A stretch of 64,000 bases of DNA from Peribacillus asahii (GCF_004006295.1 NZ_CP026095.1:1102001-1166000); one strand, 5' to 3'; positions 1-8,732 are shown, counted from the stretch's first letter. Program-made: numbers and translations. Notes: generated from the sequence alone by a model not told the origin.

Positions 1-318
1 GTAATAAAAATAAAAGCCAAAATCAAAACCAAACATCTTAAATGATAAAAGGTTGTTCCAAAGAATAAATTTTGGAACAACTTTTTTATTTGGTCTCACA
101 CGAGTAGGAGCCCCCAATCGTTTTATCAACAATATTGTTTAACACAGCCTTTATTTTTATCAGGTATGATTGGTAACAAAATTCTTTGTCTCGCAAGCAG
201 TTCTCCTCATTTGCTCCATGCTTCTGCTAGTCTGTTCTAATTACCGAATCCTACCATTCATAAAATGTGCTATAAACAAGAAAATAATAGATAGAATGAT
301 GATTTAGGAAGTGACAGG
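1..318. other. Intergenic leader before the sporulation lipoprotein
   Basis: No gene is supported here. The left part holds an intrinsic terminator (listed separately), presumably ending a gene outside the window. The right part is AT-rich and should contain the promoter of the lipoprotein-spoVA operon. I could not assign a confident sigma-G or sigma-F promoter by eye. Confidence 0.5.
50..90 (+). terminator. Intrinsic terminator
   Basis: An inverted repeat, GTTGTTCCAAA paired with TTTGGAACAAC around an 8-nt loop, is followed by a run of six T. It probably ends transcription of a gene that lies left of the window. Confidence 0.8.
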
Positions 319-813
319 ATGAAGAAGATAGTCATGGTTTGGATAGCTGTTTTATTAATGATAACGGGATGTGCCAATAAGGAGGGAGGAAAGAAGGACG
401 ATTTAGTCTTAATGGAGCGAACAAATCCAAAGCCGATGGATGTTATTTATGGGATGGACCACGACGACTATGGGAAAGAAAATCCCAATGAAGGGCTAAT
501 TACCGATGTTAAGAAGACCGTAGCAAAGCATGAAGAAATCTATGATGTAATTGTTGTGAAAAAGGACAAAGACATTTTAGTAGCGTATAAAGTGAAGCAT
601 ATGAAACGATTTCATATGAAAAAGATTGAAAAGAAAGTGAAAAAACAGTTAAAGGATAAGTATCCAGATTTTCATTTTATTGTGTCTAGTGACTATAAAA
701 TCTTCTTAGAATTATTTCGTTTAAATGAAATGTTGAAAGCGAAAGATGTTCCTGAGAAAAAAGCAAAGAAAAAATATGAAGAAATTATTAGCTTGCATGA
801 GGAATTAACATAA
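319..813 (+). CDS. YhcN/YlaJ-type sporulation lipoprotein
   Basis: The 164-residue protein begins with a short basic and hydrophobic signal ending in a lipobox, ITGC, with the lipidated Cys at residue 18. The mature part is highly charged and Lys-rich, with the alternating basic and hydrophobic pattern of the YhcN/YlaJ family of forespore lipoproteins. It lies 22 bp upstream of spoVAC on the same strand, so it is probably the first gene of that operon. Lipoproteins of this family precede spoVAC in several Bacillus SpoVA-type operons, where they are linked to germination and spore heat resistance. The family assignment rests on sequence character and context and was not searched. Confidence 0.75.
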   Translation: MKKIVMVWIAVLLMITGCANKEGGKKDDLVLMERTNPKPMDVIYGMDHDDYGKENPNEGLITDVKKTVAKHEEIYDVIVVKKDKDILVAYKVKHMKRFHMKKIEKKVKKQLKDKYPDFHFIVSSDYKIFLELFRLNEMLKAKDVPEKKAKKKYEEIISLHEELT

Positions 814-835
814 GTGTGAGAAGGAAGGCGTTACT

Positions 836-1303
836 GTGTCAAAAGATCAAACAGCTAAACAGGAAGCCTATCAACAATTGCAAAGCAAGCATGAGCTGAA
901 GCGGCCTGTTTTTAAAAACTGTGTGAAGGCGTTTCTAGTAGGTGGGATATTTTGTATAATTGGACAAGCGATTACGTATTTCTATATTTACTATTTTGAT
1001 TTTACCGAGCAGACAGCTGGAAATCCTACTGTTGCTACGATGATCTTCCTTTCTCTTTTATTAACAGGATTTGGTGTATATGACCGTATTGGTCAATTTG
1101 GTGGTGCAGGCAGTGCTGTTCCGGTTATAGGATTTGGAAATGCTGTTATATCAGCTGCAATTGAGCATCGTACCGAGGGCTTTGTATTAGGCGTTGGGGG
1201 GAATATGTTTAAATTAGCGGGCTCCGTTATTTTATTTGGGGTTTTTTCAGCCTTTGTCGTTGCGCTTATTAAAACGATTTATCTAAATATAGTTGGAGGG
1301 TAA
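836..1303 (+). CDS. spoVAC: Stage V sporulation protein AC
   Basis: This 155-residue membrane protein starts with GTG behind an AAGGAAGG ribosome binding site. It shows the SpoVAC hallmarks: NCVKAFLVGG near residues 29-38, FDFTEQTAGNPT in the middle, and GVYDRIGQFGGAGSAVPV. SpoVAC forms part of the inner-membrane channel that moves dipicolinic acid into the developing spore and releases it at germination; the B. subtilis protein acts as a mechanosensitive channel. It is followed by spoVAD after 3 bp, so the two are surely cotranscribed. Length matches the family. Confidence 0.95.
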   Translation: MSKDQTAKQEAYQQLQSKHELKRPVFKNCVKAFLVGGIFCIIGQAITYFYIYYFDFTEQTAGNPTVATMIFLSLLLTGFGVYDRIGQFGGAGSAVPVIGFGNAVISAAIEHRTEGFVLGVGGNMFKLAGSVILFGVFSAFVVALIKTIYLNIVGG

Positions 1304-1306
1304 ACG

Positions 1307-2332
1307 ATGCTAATTGGAAAGCAGTCATGGGCGTTTCAGAATAAACCCGTTATTCTTGAAACAGGCGTGACGGGGGGACCGTTTGAATCCAATGGTGCCC
1401 TTCCTGAAGATTTCGATCTTTTATATGATGATTTATGGATGGAGCAAGAGTCTTATGAGAAAGCACATCGGCTCTTAATGGAAAAGGCAGTCGAGATTGC
1501 TTTGCAAAAAGGAAACGTACAAAAAGAAGATATCCAATTCTTTCTTGCGGGTGATTTAACGAATCAAATTACACCGACAAGCTTTGCGGCAAGAACGAAT
1601 GCGATTCCGTATTTCGGATTATATGGAGCTTGTTCAACGTCGATGGAAGGGCTGGCACTAGCATCGTTTATTGTTAATTATGGAGGAGCCCATTATCTAT
1701 TAACAGGTGCATCCAGTCATAATGCAGCGGCTGAAAGGCAGTTTCGTTATCCGACTGAATATGGAGGGCAAAAGCCGCCAACAGCTCAATGGACGATTAC
1801 AGGAGCGGGAGTTGCGCTTGTTACTCGTTCAGAGGGGCTTACCGGTCAGTTTCCCTATGCCGTATCAGCGACGATTGGAAAAGTCATCGACATGGGGTTG
1901 AAGGATCCCTTTAATATGGGGGGAGCAATGGCTCCAGCTGCTGTGGATACAATCTTGGCTCATTTTGAGGATACAGGTCTAACACCGGACGATTACGATT
2001 TAATTGTAACGGGAGATTTAGGGGAAGTAGGAAGAGAGACAGCTTATGACTTATTGCAGCAAAGAGGATGTCAGATGGATAAGGAAAAGTTTCAAGATTG
2101 TGGATTGCTTATTTTTAAGCCTGATCAGCCTGTGTTAGCCGGTGGAAGCGGTGCTGGCTGCTCTGCTGTTGTTTTATATGGTCATCTTTTGAATGAGATG
2201 AAAAAAGGCAAGTATCGGAAAATACTGGTTGTTGCTACGGGAGCGCTTTTATCGCCGCTGTCCGTTCAGCAAAAAGATAGCATTCCGTGCATTGCGCATG
2301 CAGTCGCCATTGAATATGGAACAGTTTGTTAA
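1307..2332 (+). CDS. spoVAD: Stage V sporulation protein AD
   Basis: The 341-residue protein is full length and has the thiolase-like fold signature of SpoVAD, including FYLGACSTSMEG-like text (YGACSTSMEGLALAS) near residue 105 and GGSGAGCSAVV near residue 280. SpoVAD binds dipicolinic acid directly and is essential for loading it into the spore. The start lies 3 bp after spoVAC and the gene is followed closely by spoVAE, giving a compact C-D-E unit. Genes for SpoVAA, AB, AEa and AF are absent on both sides, unlike the B. subtilis heptacistronic operon. Confidence 0.95.
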   Translation: MLIGKQSWAFQNKPVILETGVTGGPFESNGALPEDFDLLYDDLWMEQESYEKAHRLLMEKAVEIALQKGNVQKEDIQFFLAGDLTNQITPTSFAARTNAIPYFGLYGACSTSMEGLALASFIVNYGGAHYLLTGASSHNAAAERQFRYPTEYGGQKPPTAQWTITGAGVALVTRSEGLTGQFPYAVSATIGKVIDMGLKDPFNMGGAMAPAAVDTILAHFEDTGLTPDDYDLIVTGDLGEVGRETAYDLLQQRGCQMDKEKFQDCGLLIFKPDQPVLAGGSGAGCSAVVLYGHLLNEMKKGKYRKILVVATGALLSPLSVQQKDSIPCIAHAVAIEYGTVC

Positions 2333-2350
2333 ACGAAAGGAGCTACATAG

Positions 2351-2707
2351 ATGCTAGCAATGTTTTTTTGGGCATTTGTTGTTGGTGGACTTATTTGTGT
2401 TATTGGGCAATTGCTTTTTGATGTAGCCAAGTTAACGCCTGCCCATACTTTAAGTTTGTTCGTTGTTATCGGGGCTATATTAGATGGAGTCGGTTTATAT
2501 GAACCATTCATTGATTTTGCCGGAGCTGGTGCAACGATTCCGATTACCTCGTTCGGTAACTCTCTCGTACATGGAGCGCTGCAAGAGGCGGAGCAGCATG
2601 GGCTTATCGGCGTATTAACAGGTATGTTTGAAGTAACAAGTTCAGGAATCTCAGCGGCCATTGTTTTTGGTTTTATTGGCGCATTATTGTTTAGACCAAA
2701 AGGGTGA
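2351..2707 (+). CDS. spoVAE: Stage V sporulation protein AE (AEb type)
   Basis: The 118-residue protein has four hydrophobic segments and the motifs [15 protein letters not shown] at the N terminus, LTPAHTLS, and [19 protein letters not shown], which are diagnostic of SpoVAEb. It is part of the membrane channel for dipicolinic acid and is related to SpoVAC. It starts 18 bp after spoVAD behind an AAAGGAG site and ends the operon visible here. The usual following genes spoVAEa and spoVAF are missing. Confidence 0.93.
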   Translation: MLAMFFWAFVVGGLICVIGQLLFDVAKLTPAHTLSLFVVIGAILDGVGLYEPFIDFAGAGATIPITSFGNSLVHGALQEAEQHGLIGVLTGMFEVTSSGISAAIVFGFIGALLFRPKG

Positions 2708-2805
2708 AGCGAAATAGGCCTGCTTCATTAGTGACTAAGCCCATACATACTTTTATTCTCCTCATATGTTATGAGTAAGCTACGCGAGAAGCGAGGTGAA
2801 TGAAT

Positions 2806-2943
2806 ATGTTCGGTTACGGTTTTGGCGGTGCTGGATATGGATGCCAAGGTTATGGATATGGCGGCTTCAGCGGGGGCTCTACATTTGTTTTAATCGTTGT
2901 GTTGTTTATCCTTTTAATCATTGTTGGTGCATCATTTTGTTAA
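2806..2943 (+). CDS. YjcZ family sporulation peptide
   Basis: This 45-residue protein has a Gly/Tyr-rich N-terminal half ([12 protein letters not shown] and [10 protein letters not shown]) followed by a single hydrophobic helix, [16 protein letters not shown]. That layout defines the YjcZ/YtZ-like small sporulation proteins annotated throughout Bacillus. A GAGGTG site precedes the ATG and a strong terminator follows directly, so it is a single-gene unit. In B. subtilis, yjcZ also lies next to spoVIF. The biochemical role is unknown; a membrane association in the forespore or mother cell is likely. Confidence 0.85.
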   Translation: MFGYGFGGAGYGCQGYGYGGFSGGSTFVLIVVLFILLIIVGASFC

Positions 2944-2944
2944 C

Positions 2945-2984
2945 ACAAAAAAGGAATAGGTAGATAGCCTATTCCCTTTTTGTG
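2945..2984 (+). terminator. Intrinsic terminator after the YjcZ-type gene
   Basis: AAAAAGGAATAGG pairs with CCTATTCCCTTTTT across a short loop. It lies just after the peptide stop codon and before spoVIF. Confidence 0.85.
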
Positions 2985-3056
2985 ATTACATAAGAAGTTC
3001 AAGCACCTTTTTTTCTGAATGTCATAGGATAGGTACAGAAAAGGAGGTCTTAAAGA

Positions 3057-3311
3057 ATGGATCAAAATCTCTTTAAGAACATTGAAAGCAAAACGGGTGT
3101 GAACATGAAGGATATCTTTGAATTAGCCAGCTCTCTTCAAGGTGCAAATTTTAAGGATGAAGCAACGGTACGAAATGTCATTAAACGTGTTTCTCAAATA
3201 GCGAATAAACCGGTTAATCAAGAAATGGAAGACAAAATTGTTCAATCTATTATCGCAGACGGAAAACAACTGGATTTCAGCACGATTTCGCAAATGATTA
3301 ATAAAAAATAA
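3057..3311 (+). CDS. spoVIF: Stage VI sporulation protein F
   Basis: This 84-residue soluble protein matches SpoVIF (YjcC), with FKNIESKTGVNMKDIF at the N terminus, the central NFKDEATVRNVI segment and the C-terminal SQMINK end. SpoVIF is a sigma-K-era regulator needed for GerE-dependent coat gene expression and spore resistance in B. subtilis. An AAGGAGG site precedes the ATG. Its position beside a yjcZ-type gene and a yjcD-type helicase matches the B. subtilis order. Confidence 0.93.
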   Translation: MDQNLFKNIESKTGVNMKDIFELASSLQGANFKDEATVRNVIKRVSQIANKPVNQEMEDKIVQSIIADGKQLDFSTISQMINKK

Positions 3312-3735
3312 GAAAAGCGGAGCCGGCTCGTTTAGATCACGTAGAAAATAGGAAGAGGCCAAAAAAGGCGCTCTTTGCCTTTTGGGGACTCTTATCTTTT
3401 TCACAGTGAGCTAGCCAACAAGAAAAGCGGAGGGCTTCTTTTTATCAGCGGTAAAATATATCGCAAATTTTATCGTTCTTTCATAAAACGGGGCTACCTC
3501 AAAATTTATGAAAAATGACGTTCGGGGCAGCCCTCCGTTCAGTTGAACAATTATTTTTTTGCTGTTGTTAAAGGGCGCTGAAGGACAAAATGAGGGAAAC
3601 AGCCCAGGAAAATGTCCGTCATCAGAGCTTTGAAGAACAAAAACCAGGAAACAAGCAAAGAAAGGTGCGTCCAAAAGTCAGGATAACTAACTTTTAGGCG
3701 CACCTTTTTATTATTTTGAATGTACAGTAGACGGG
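3312..3735. other. Intergenic region with a short repeat and convergent terminator
   Basis: No convincing gene is present. The motif AGAAAAGCGGAG occurs twice, near 3312 and 3421, and has the look of a dispersed Bacillus intergenic repeat. A strong bidirectional hairpin closes the region. Open frames here lack ribosome binding sites and family character. Confidence 0.5.
3661..3708. terminator. Bidirectional terminator between spoVIF and the helicase gene
   Basis: AAAGGTGCG...AAAAGT pairs with ACTTTT...CGCACCTTT to form a long interrupted stem, with T-rich tracts on both sides. It fits the 3' end of the minus-strand helicase gene and could also stop readthrough from the left. Confidence 0.75.
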
Positions 3736-6006
3736 TTAAATTTTTAAAAAGCGCGAAGGATAGGCTGTTTTACCGCGCCGAGTTTGGGGAACGGAGATGG
3801 ATAACTGTTGTTTCGCCCGAGTTGCGGCAACATATAGCAACCTTCGTTCTTCCTCTAATGGAGCAAGCTCTCCTTTGCGATAGGCTTCAAGGGAGAAGTC
3901 ATGCGGTAAGCTGCCGTCCACAGCGGCTAATAAATACACCGATTCATATTCGAGCCCTTTCGCACGATGAATGGTCGTTAATTGGATTGCATCGATATCT
4001 TGCCTCGACCATTGCTTCACTTCTTGAATCATCGCTGTCATATGGTCGACATGTTCTAGTAACGCTTCCACCGTATCGAAGCGTTTAGCGGCAACGCGTA
4101 AATCTCGAATATCATCAGAGCCCTTCTCAATGCCCGCTTCATTCCCGCGCTTCTTAATGAAATCTTGATAGCCTAAGTCCTTTTCGATGATTTCTAAGGC
4201 AGCAAGCGGAGATAAGTTCTTTAAACTGCGAATTTGAGCTGGAATCTTTTTTAATTTGCGTTGTTGAAAAGCATGTTTTGTTTTGACAAAGCCAAAAGCA
4301 TCAATATAATCGCAGTCTTGAAGAATGGTTTGAGCTTTTAATTCCTGCAGCACACTTTGCTTTAAAAAGAGCGCAGACAGTACATCGCCTGCTGCTTTTG
4401 TATCATCTGGATTTACACTTAAACGTAAAAACGCTAAAATCCCGCGAATCACTCGTCGTTGATAAAAGGATTCTGCGTCTTTTTCAATGATGAAGGGGAT
4501 GTTTGAAGCAGCGAGCCGTTCAAAAATAGCACGTGACATTGAATGCGTGCGATACAGAATGGCGAAGTCGCTAGGCCTTGCTCCATTTGCGAGCTTTTCT
4601 TGGATATCCGTTAAAATCATCGTCGCTTCTGCTTCTTCATCATATGGATAAAATAAAATGGGAGCTGCACCGTTATTATGCTGGGCATGCATCGTTTTAC
4701 TAAGGCGCTTCTGATTACGACTAATAATTCGATTCGCAGTCGAAACAATTTCGTGCGAAGAGCGGTAGTTTTCGGTTAATTTAATCGTTTTTGTTCCCGG
4801 GAAATCGTGGGCGAAGTTTAAAATATATTTCGGATCACTTCCGCGGAAGGAATAAATCGCTTGATCATCATCGCCGACGACGAAAACATTTTTTTCCAAA
4901 ACAGAAAGGATTTTAATTAATTCATATTGAATTTTATTAATATCTTGAAATTCATCAATAAGAAAATAGCGAAATCGTTGTTGATATTTCAAAAGTAAGT
5001 CAGGATGATTTTGAAGGAATTGATAGCAGCCGACAAGCATATCATCGAAATCATAGTATCCGTTTTGCGCTTTATATTCCTCATATTTTTGATATAAAAA
5101 TAAGCAAGATTTCTCCCAATCATCTTCGGCTCTCACGTCACGAGGGAAAACGAGTGAGTTTTTCCATAAGCCAATTTGACCGAGCGCTTGGTCATAGGCG
5201 AACTCTTTCTCATCTAACTCAAGTTCTCGACCTGCTTGCTTCAAAATCTTTTCTTTCTCCCAGTCCCATTTAAGCAGTAAATCTCGTCGCCATTTTTGAG
5301 GTTCATGAAACAGTAGAATTTTATAAAAAATACTATGAAAGGTGCCACTCACGATTTGGGAGACGAGGGAAGGACTCATGTTTGGATAGGTAAGTAAACG
5401 CTGTTGCATTTCTTTCGCTGACTTTGCTGTAAACGTAACGAGCATAATCGATCTTGGGTCAATTTGCTGCTCCATTAGCATATAAGCTGTACGCACTGTT
5501 AAAACGCGGGTTTTCCCACTGCCGGCACCAGATAAGACGAGAACGGGTCCATCCACAGTTGTAGCAGCCAGCAATTGTTCTTGATCGAGCTGTATACCTA
5601 TTGTTTGTAAAGCATTCAAGTACGTACTAGTAATGGTTGATGGCACGGAAGGCGTTTCCACAAAAGCGGGATTTTTTGAAATCGGCCGAGCTTTTAGAAA
5701 AGGAGCAGGCTCCACTTTTTCTTCTGTAATTGTTCTTGATGTTGGAAGCTTAAAACCATTCAGCTCCATACTACTTTCCGTTTTGGGAACACTTTTGGCC
5801 TCAACTACCGCTCCTGGACAGGGATTTGTTGTTCGTTGGTGATAAAAATAAGGCGGTTCATGGACACCTAAGTAAAGTTTCACTTGTTCAAGGCAGGCTG
5901 GACAAATAAGTTCATTACGCTTTCCTTGATCAAATAAGGTTTGCAGCTGACTTGCTGAAATATATTGTAGGTTAATGAGTTCATCTCCTGATTTTGCTAG
6001 CTTCAT
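3736..6006 (-). CDS. yjcD: UvrD/PcrA-family DNA helicase, YjcD type
   Basis: The 756-residue protein contains the superfamily 1A helicase motifs in order: Walker A (LSGAGSGKTRV, about residues 158-168), Walker B (FLIDEFQDI), motif III (VVGDDDQAIYSFRGSDP), LTENYRSSHEIV, TIHRAKGLEYESV and the arginine finger segment LLYVAATRAKQQL. It unwinds DNA 3' to 5' with ATP and probably acts in repair or recombination. Unlike PcrA it carries a 125-residue N-terminal extension with a CPAC pair (residues 35-38) and HQRTTNPCPG, resembling a small zinc-binding domain of the CoiA type. B. subtilis yjcD occupies the same place next to spoVIF. Its precise job is not known to me. Confidence 0.88.
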   Translation of the reverse strand: MKLAKSGDELINLQYISASQLQTLFDQGKRNELICPACLEQVKLYLGVHEPPYFYHQRTTNPCPGAVVEAKSVPKTESSMELNGFKLPTSRTITEEKVEPAPFLKARPISKNPAFVETPSVPSTITSTYLNALQTIGIQLDQEQLLAATTVDGPVLVLSGAGSGKTRVLTVRTAYMLMEQQIDPRSIMLVTFTAKSAKEMQQRLLTYPNMSPSLVSQIVSGTFHSIFYKILLFHEPQKWRRDLLLKWDWEKEKILKQAGRELELDEKEFAYDQALGQIGLWKNSLVFPRDVRAEDDWEKSCLFLYQKYEEYKAQNGYYDFDDMLVGCYQFLQNHPDLLLKYQQRFRYFLIDEFQDINKIQYELIKILSVLEKNVFVVGDDDQAIYSFRGSDPKYILNFAHDFPGTKTIKLTENYRSSHEIVSTANRIISRNQKRLSKTMHAQHNNGAAPILFYPYDEEAEATMILTDIQEKLANGARPSDFAILYRTHSMSRAIFERLAASNIPFIIEKDAESFYQRRVIRGILAFLRLSVNPDDTKAAGDVLSALFLKQSVLQELKAQTILQDCDYIDAFGFVKTKHAFQQRKLKKIPAQIRSLKNLSPLAALEIIEKDLGYQDFIKKRGNEAGIEKGSDDIRDLRVAAKRFDTVEALLEHVDHMTAMIQEVKQWSRQDIDAIQLTTIHRAKGLEYESVYLLAAVDGSLPHDFSLEAYRKGELAPLEEERRLLYVAATRAKQQLSISVPQTRRGKTAYPSRFLKI

Positions 6007-6197
6007 TCTATATAAACCTCAAATCTTTTAAAAATATCCGTATATCTCATCATAGCAAAACATACTAGAAACAAAAAGACTAGATAAATTCAAAAGGATG
6101 TTCTGACATCGGCGCATTTCATCTAGTAGGAGCCAAAAATCAACATTTTTATATCGGTGAATATATTAAAAATAATGAAAGGAAGAGGTGGAGGGAA

Positions 6198-6497
6198 ATG
6201 GGATATATTGCACCTGTCACACCATATGACTATATTCAATATGCGAATCGTACTTTTGGAACCGTTCGAAGAGATAAAGTGGTGAATCGTACTATGGCCG
6301 CTCCGCCGATAAAGCCTTATGTACGCGAAGAAATAGAAGGAGAGCACTTTATGAAGCACCAATGGAATCGTCAGCAGCATGACCGTCGTCAAAAGTACGA
6401 AAATTCTCTGTATGTAAATAGAGTCCATCCAAAAATGATTGAGAATACGAAAGCGAGAATTACTGGTAAAGGGCTGTATATTAATGAATTAATTTAG
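6198..6497 (+). CDS. Conserved-looking hypothetical protein
   Basis: This 99-residue, basic, soluble protein (rich in Arg, Tyr and Asn) is preceded by a good GGAAGAGGTGGAGGG site and followed by a clean terminator, so it is very likely a real single-gene unit. No domain, signal peptide or membrane helix is visible. The region lies among spore genes, which makes sporulation expression plausible but unproven. I do not recognise the family. Confidence 0.7.
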   Translation: MGYIAPVTPYDYIQYANRTFGTVRRDKVVNRTMAAPPIKPYVREEIEGEHFMKHQWNRQQHDRRQKYENSLYVNRVHPKMIENTKARITGKGLYINELI

Positions 6498-6505
6498 AAG
6501 CAAGG

Positions 6506-6535
6506 AAAAAGGACACATGATGTGTCCTTTTTTGT
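6506..6535. terminator. Bidirectional terminator
   Basis: AAAAAGGACACAT and ATGTGTCCTTTTT form an almost perfect palindrome without an extended loop. It lies between the stop codons of the convergent hypothetical gene and the cotX-like gene and can serve both. Confidence 0.88.
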
Positions 6536-6543
6536 GGAGCAGT

Positions 6544-7032
6544 TTATAGAATATCTAGTTCTACGATAAGAGCTAGCAATAATTGAAGAAGTAGTTGAAT
6601 GTTTAGAGCAACTTGAGCGTCTGTTGTTGTGATATCGATGTCACGGCTATTTTCAACGATTGTTTTTTGGCGAGTGATTTGTCTTGTGCGAGAAGATTGG
6701 ATTAAGTCCTGTGTGATGCGGTTTGCGTCGCTGCTGTCAGCAATAGAGATGCTTACGACAACAGCAATTGCAGCTTGTAGTGCAGCTTGAAGGGAAAGAG
6801 CAGCCTTTACATCTGTTGAAGTTACGTTTACATCGCAAGAATCTTTAATATAGATAAGCTCTTCAGAAACTTGAACTTGAGAATTTAGTTGTGCCGCTTC
6901 TTGTTCAATCACATTGTCATCATTATGGCAATCAAGTGGATGACGTGTATCACGATCTAATGCAGACCATCTTCTGTCGTCACAATGATCATTATGATCT
7001 TGACAGCTGCTGCGAAATACATTTTGGTTCAT
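6544..7032 (-). CDS. cotX: Spore coat protein, CotX domain
   Basis: The 162-residue protein has a His/Asp/Cys-rich N-terminal third (DHNDHCDDRRW) followed by two related repeats: SCDVNVTSTDVKAALSLQAALQ and the later SRDIDITTTDAQVALNIQ. The paired DV/DI-T-T-DA-LQ repeat is the CotX/CotV domain. In B. subtilis CotX belongs to the insoluble crust fraction of the coat, made in the mother cell under sigma-K and GerE. An AGGAGG site precedes the start. It is followed upstream on the same strand by the cotW-like gene, as in the B. subtilis cotVWXYZ cluster, but CotY, CotZ and CotV are not present here. Confidence 0.85.
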   Translation of the reverse strand: MNQNVFRSSCQDHNDHCDDRRWSALDRDTRHPLDCHNDDNVIEQEAAQLNSQVQVSEELIYIKDSCDVNVTSTDVKAALSLQAALQAAIAVVVSISIADSSDANRITQDLIQSSRTRQITRQKTIVENSRDIDITTTDAQVALNIQLLLQLLLALIVELDIL

Positions 7033-7117
7033 ATAGTTTTTCCTCCTTAGGTTTTATTCCTTACTAAAATATGCGTTACTAGTCAATCTGGTTGGACGAA
7101 AGCCACGATTTATTTAG

Positions 7118-7366
7118 CTATTTTTTATCCTTTATTTCGTATGTGTTTGTGACTGGGTTTACATCCTTTTCAGTGACGCTCTTTTGACTGTTGATAAGAA
7201 GGTCAGCCTGTTTTTGTAAACTTTGGATGGTTGCTTTTAAATTTTCTTTTTCTCTTTCTGATAAATTCTGGCTGCCACGCTTTACTCCGTATTTGTTTAA
7301 TGTTCTAGAAACGAGAAGCTCCATCAATCTCTTTTGTGATTCATCCAAATTGAAGTCATCATTCAT
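7118..7366 (-). CDS. cotW: CotW-like spore coat protein
   Basis: The 82-residue charged protein resembles B. subtilis CotW in its SRTLNKYGVKRG segment, the SEREKENLKATIQSLQ helix and the LINSQK motif, although it is shorter (CotW is about 105 residues). It is on the same strand as and 85 bp before the cotX-like gene, matching the cotW-cotX order. A GGAGGG site precedes the ATG. CotW is a crust protein; identification is from motif recall and context rather than a search. Confidence 0.68.
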   Translation of the reverse strand: MNDDFNLDESQKRLMELLVSRTLNKYGVKRGSQNLSEREKENLKATIQSLQKQADLLINSQKSVTEKDVNPVTNTYEIKDKK

Positions 7367-7697
7367 TGGATCTTTCCCTCCTTACTTATGGTTCTTAAGT
7401 AGACTATGTACATTGGCGGAGATTGGTTTCAGACAGACGTGGATTTTTTAGAGGGATTTTGTTAAATAACGTTATGAATGGTTAGCAGAGCTGAGAGGTG
7501 TGTGCTAACACCTTTGTAAAGCAAAGAAAAAACCCGCTGATGATTCAGCGGGTGAGAGTGTTATAAAGTGAAACTTCCATCAGTGGGGGGCTTCATCCCA
7601 CTGATGGTTAGTTGAACCAATCGGACCTTTACAGGCAGTTGTTCCCCACCTATCTTCTTTGTTTCCTCGTAAGCTTGAGGTGGGGGCTTACTGCCTG
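7367..7697. other. Intergenic region with two hairpins
   Basis: No gene is apparent. It contains the minus-strand terminator of the yjcG-yjcF operon near 7530 and a second perfect palindrome, CCATCAGTGGG paired with CCCACTGATGG, near 7576-7607. The right side (7608-7697) is GC-richer than its surroundings but has no recognised element. Confidence 0.5.
7522..7553 (-). terminator. Terminator of the yjcG-yjcF operon
   Basis: Read on the minus strand, ACCCGCTGAA and TTCAGCGGGT-type arms form a 9-10 bp stem followed by a T-rich tract. It lies about 145 bp beyond the yjcF stop codon. Confidence 0.8.
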
Positions 7698-8132
7698 TTA
7701 AGTGTGGGATAGATCTTTTATCATCGTTTTATGAGGAATATTTTGATCCATATATTCTTCAGAAATCGTATGATAACCGAGCTTTTCATAAAAGGGAATC
7801 GCGTGAACTTGGGACGATAGCTTGATTTGCGATATATGACGCTCGGCAGCATCCTGTTCAATCGCTTTCATAATAAGAGCTCCTGAACCTTTGCCGCGTC
7901 CATTCGCAAGCACACAAATACGTTCCGCTTTCGCTATCCCATCGACGATACGATAGCGGCCAGCCCCGATTGGTTGTTCTTGCTCATTGTATAGTACGAA
8001 ATGAGCGGCATCTTCCTCGAATTGATCGATTTCAGCTTCTGCCGGTACATGTTGTTCGTCAACGAATACCGTTCTTCTGACATAGTAGGCATCGTTACGT
8101 TCTTCGGGTGTTTTTGCAATTTTTACAAACAC
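7698..8132 (-). CDS. yjcF: GNAT family N-acetyltransferase, YjcF type
   Basis: The 144-residue protein has the GNAT fold pattern: YRIVDGIAKAERICVLANGRGKGSGALIM contains the acetyl-CoA pyrophosphate loop (R/Q-x-x-G-x-G/A as GRGKGSG), followed by the FYEKLGYHTISEEYM C-terminal motif. It should transfer an acyl group from acyl-CoA to a small amine or protein; the substrate is unknown. The gene starts 4 bp after yjcG, so translation is probably coupled. The yjcG-yjcF pair is conserved in B. subtilis. Confidence 0.88.
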   Translation of the reverse strand: MFVKIAKTPEERNDAYYVRRTVFVDEQHVPAEAEIDQFEEDAAHFVLYNEQEQPIGAGRYRIVDGIAKAERICVLANGRGKGSGALIMKAIEQDAAERHISQIKLSSQVHAIPFYEKLGYHTISEEYMDQNIPHKTMIKDLSHT

Positions 8133-8136
8133 TTAC

Positions 8137-8652
8137 TTATTCAGCTCCTAATCGGAAAGTTTCGTATACGGTCCAAACACCGTCCTCTAATTGATACAGC
8201 AGGTGAATACGATCTACTTTTTCTTGGTGTTCTACATTTAAATTAGTTAGCTGCCCCATGACATCTAAATGTTCATCATTGGATAATTCTTGAGCAATCG
8301 TAACATGCGGACTGAATGCATACTCCACATCTGTTTTATGAGTGCCTTCACCATGAAGCGCTTGATAGAGCGTATCTAGTTCTGGTGCAGCCTCTACTTT
8401 TAGATAAATCGTATTGTTAGCTGGTTGAAACGATTTTGCTTTTGTTACGTTAATTAAAAATGGCTGCACTTTACTTGCGGCTTGTCGTACACGACCTACA
8501 ATCGTTGTCAGTTCTTCCTCAGTCGCTTCAAATGAGCTCTTGAGTGTAATATGCGGAGGAATAAAGGAATATTTCGTATCGTAACGTTTACGATAGGAGT
8601 TTGCGATATCCTGTAATTTTTTCGAAGGGAAAATAACAACACCATATTTCAT
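8137..8652 (-). CDS. yjcG: 2H-phosphoesterase family protein YjcG
   Basis: The 171-residue protein carries the two HxT motifs of the 2H phosphoesterase (LigT) fold, HITLKSSF around residue 34 and HVTIAQEL around residue 115. Such proteins hydrolyse 2',3'-cyclic nucleotides or related phosphodiesters; the YjcG physiological substrate is not established. Length equals that of B. subtilis YjcG. It is the first gene of a two-gene unit with yjcF on the minus strand and is preceded by a GGAGGT-like site. Confidence 0.9.
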   Translation of the reverse strand: MKYGVVIFPSKKLQDIANSYRKRYDTKYSFIPPHITLKSSFEATEEELTTIVGRVRQAASKVQPFLINVTKAKSFQPANNTIYLKVEAAPELDTLYQALHGEGTHKTDVEYAFSPHVTIAQELSNDEHLDVMGQLTNLNVEHQEKVDRIHLLYQLEDGVWTVYETFRLGAE

Positions 8653-8732
8653 AAATCGTAACCTCCAATATATTATTTTTAAGACTGATGATGAATGGTA
8701 AAAAGGCGTTTGGATTTATTTTACATGAATTA

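Noticed and set aside
3720..4088. Plus-strand 122-codon frame
   Set aside because: It lies antisense to the C-terminal end of the UvrD-type helicase and has no ribosome binding site or family character.
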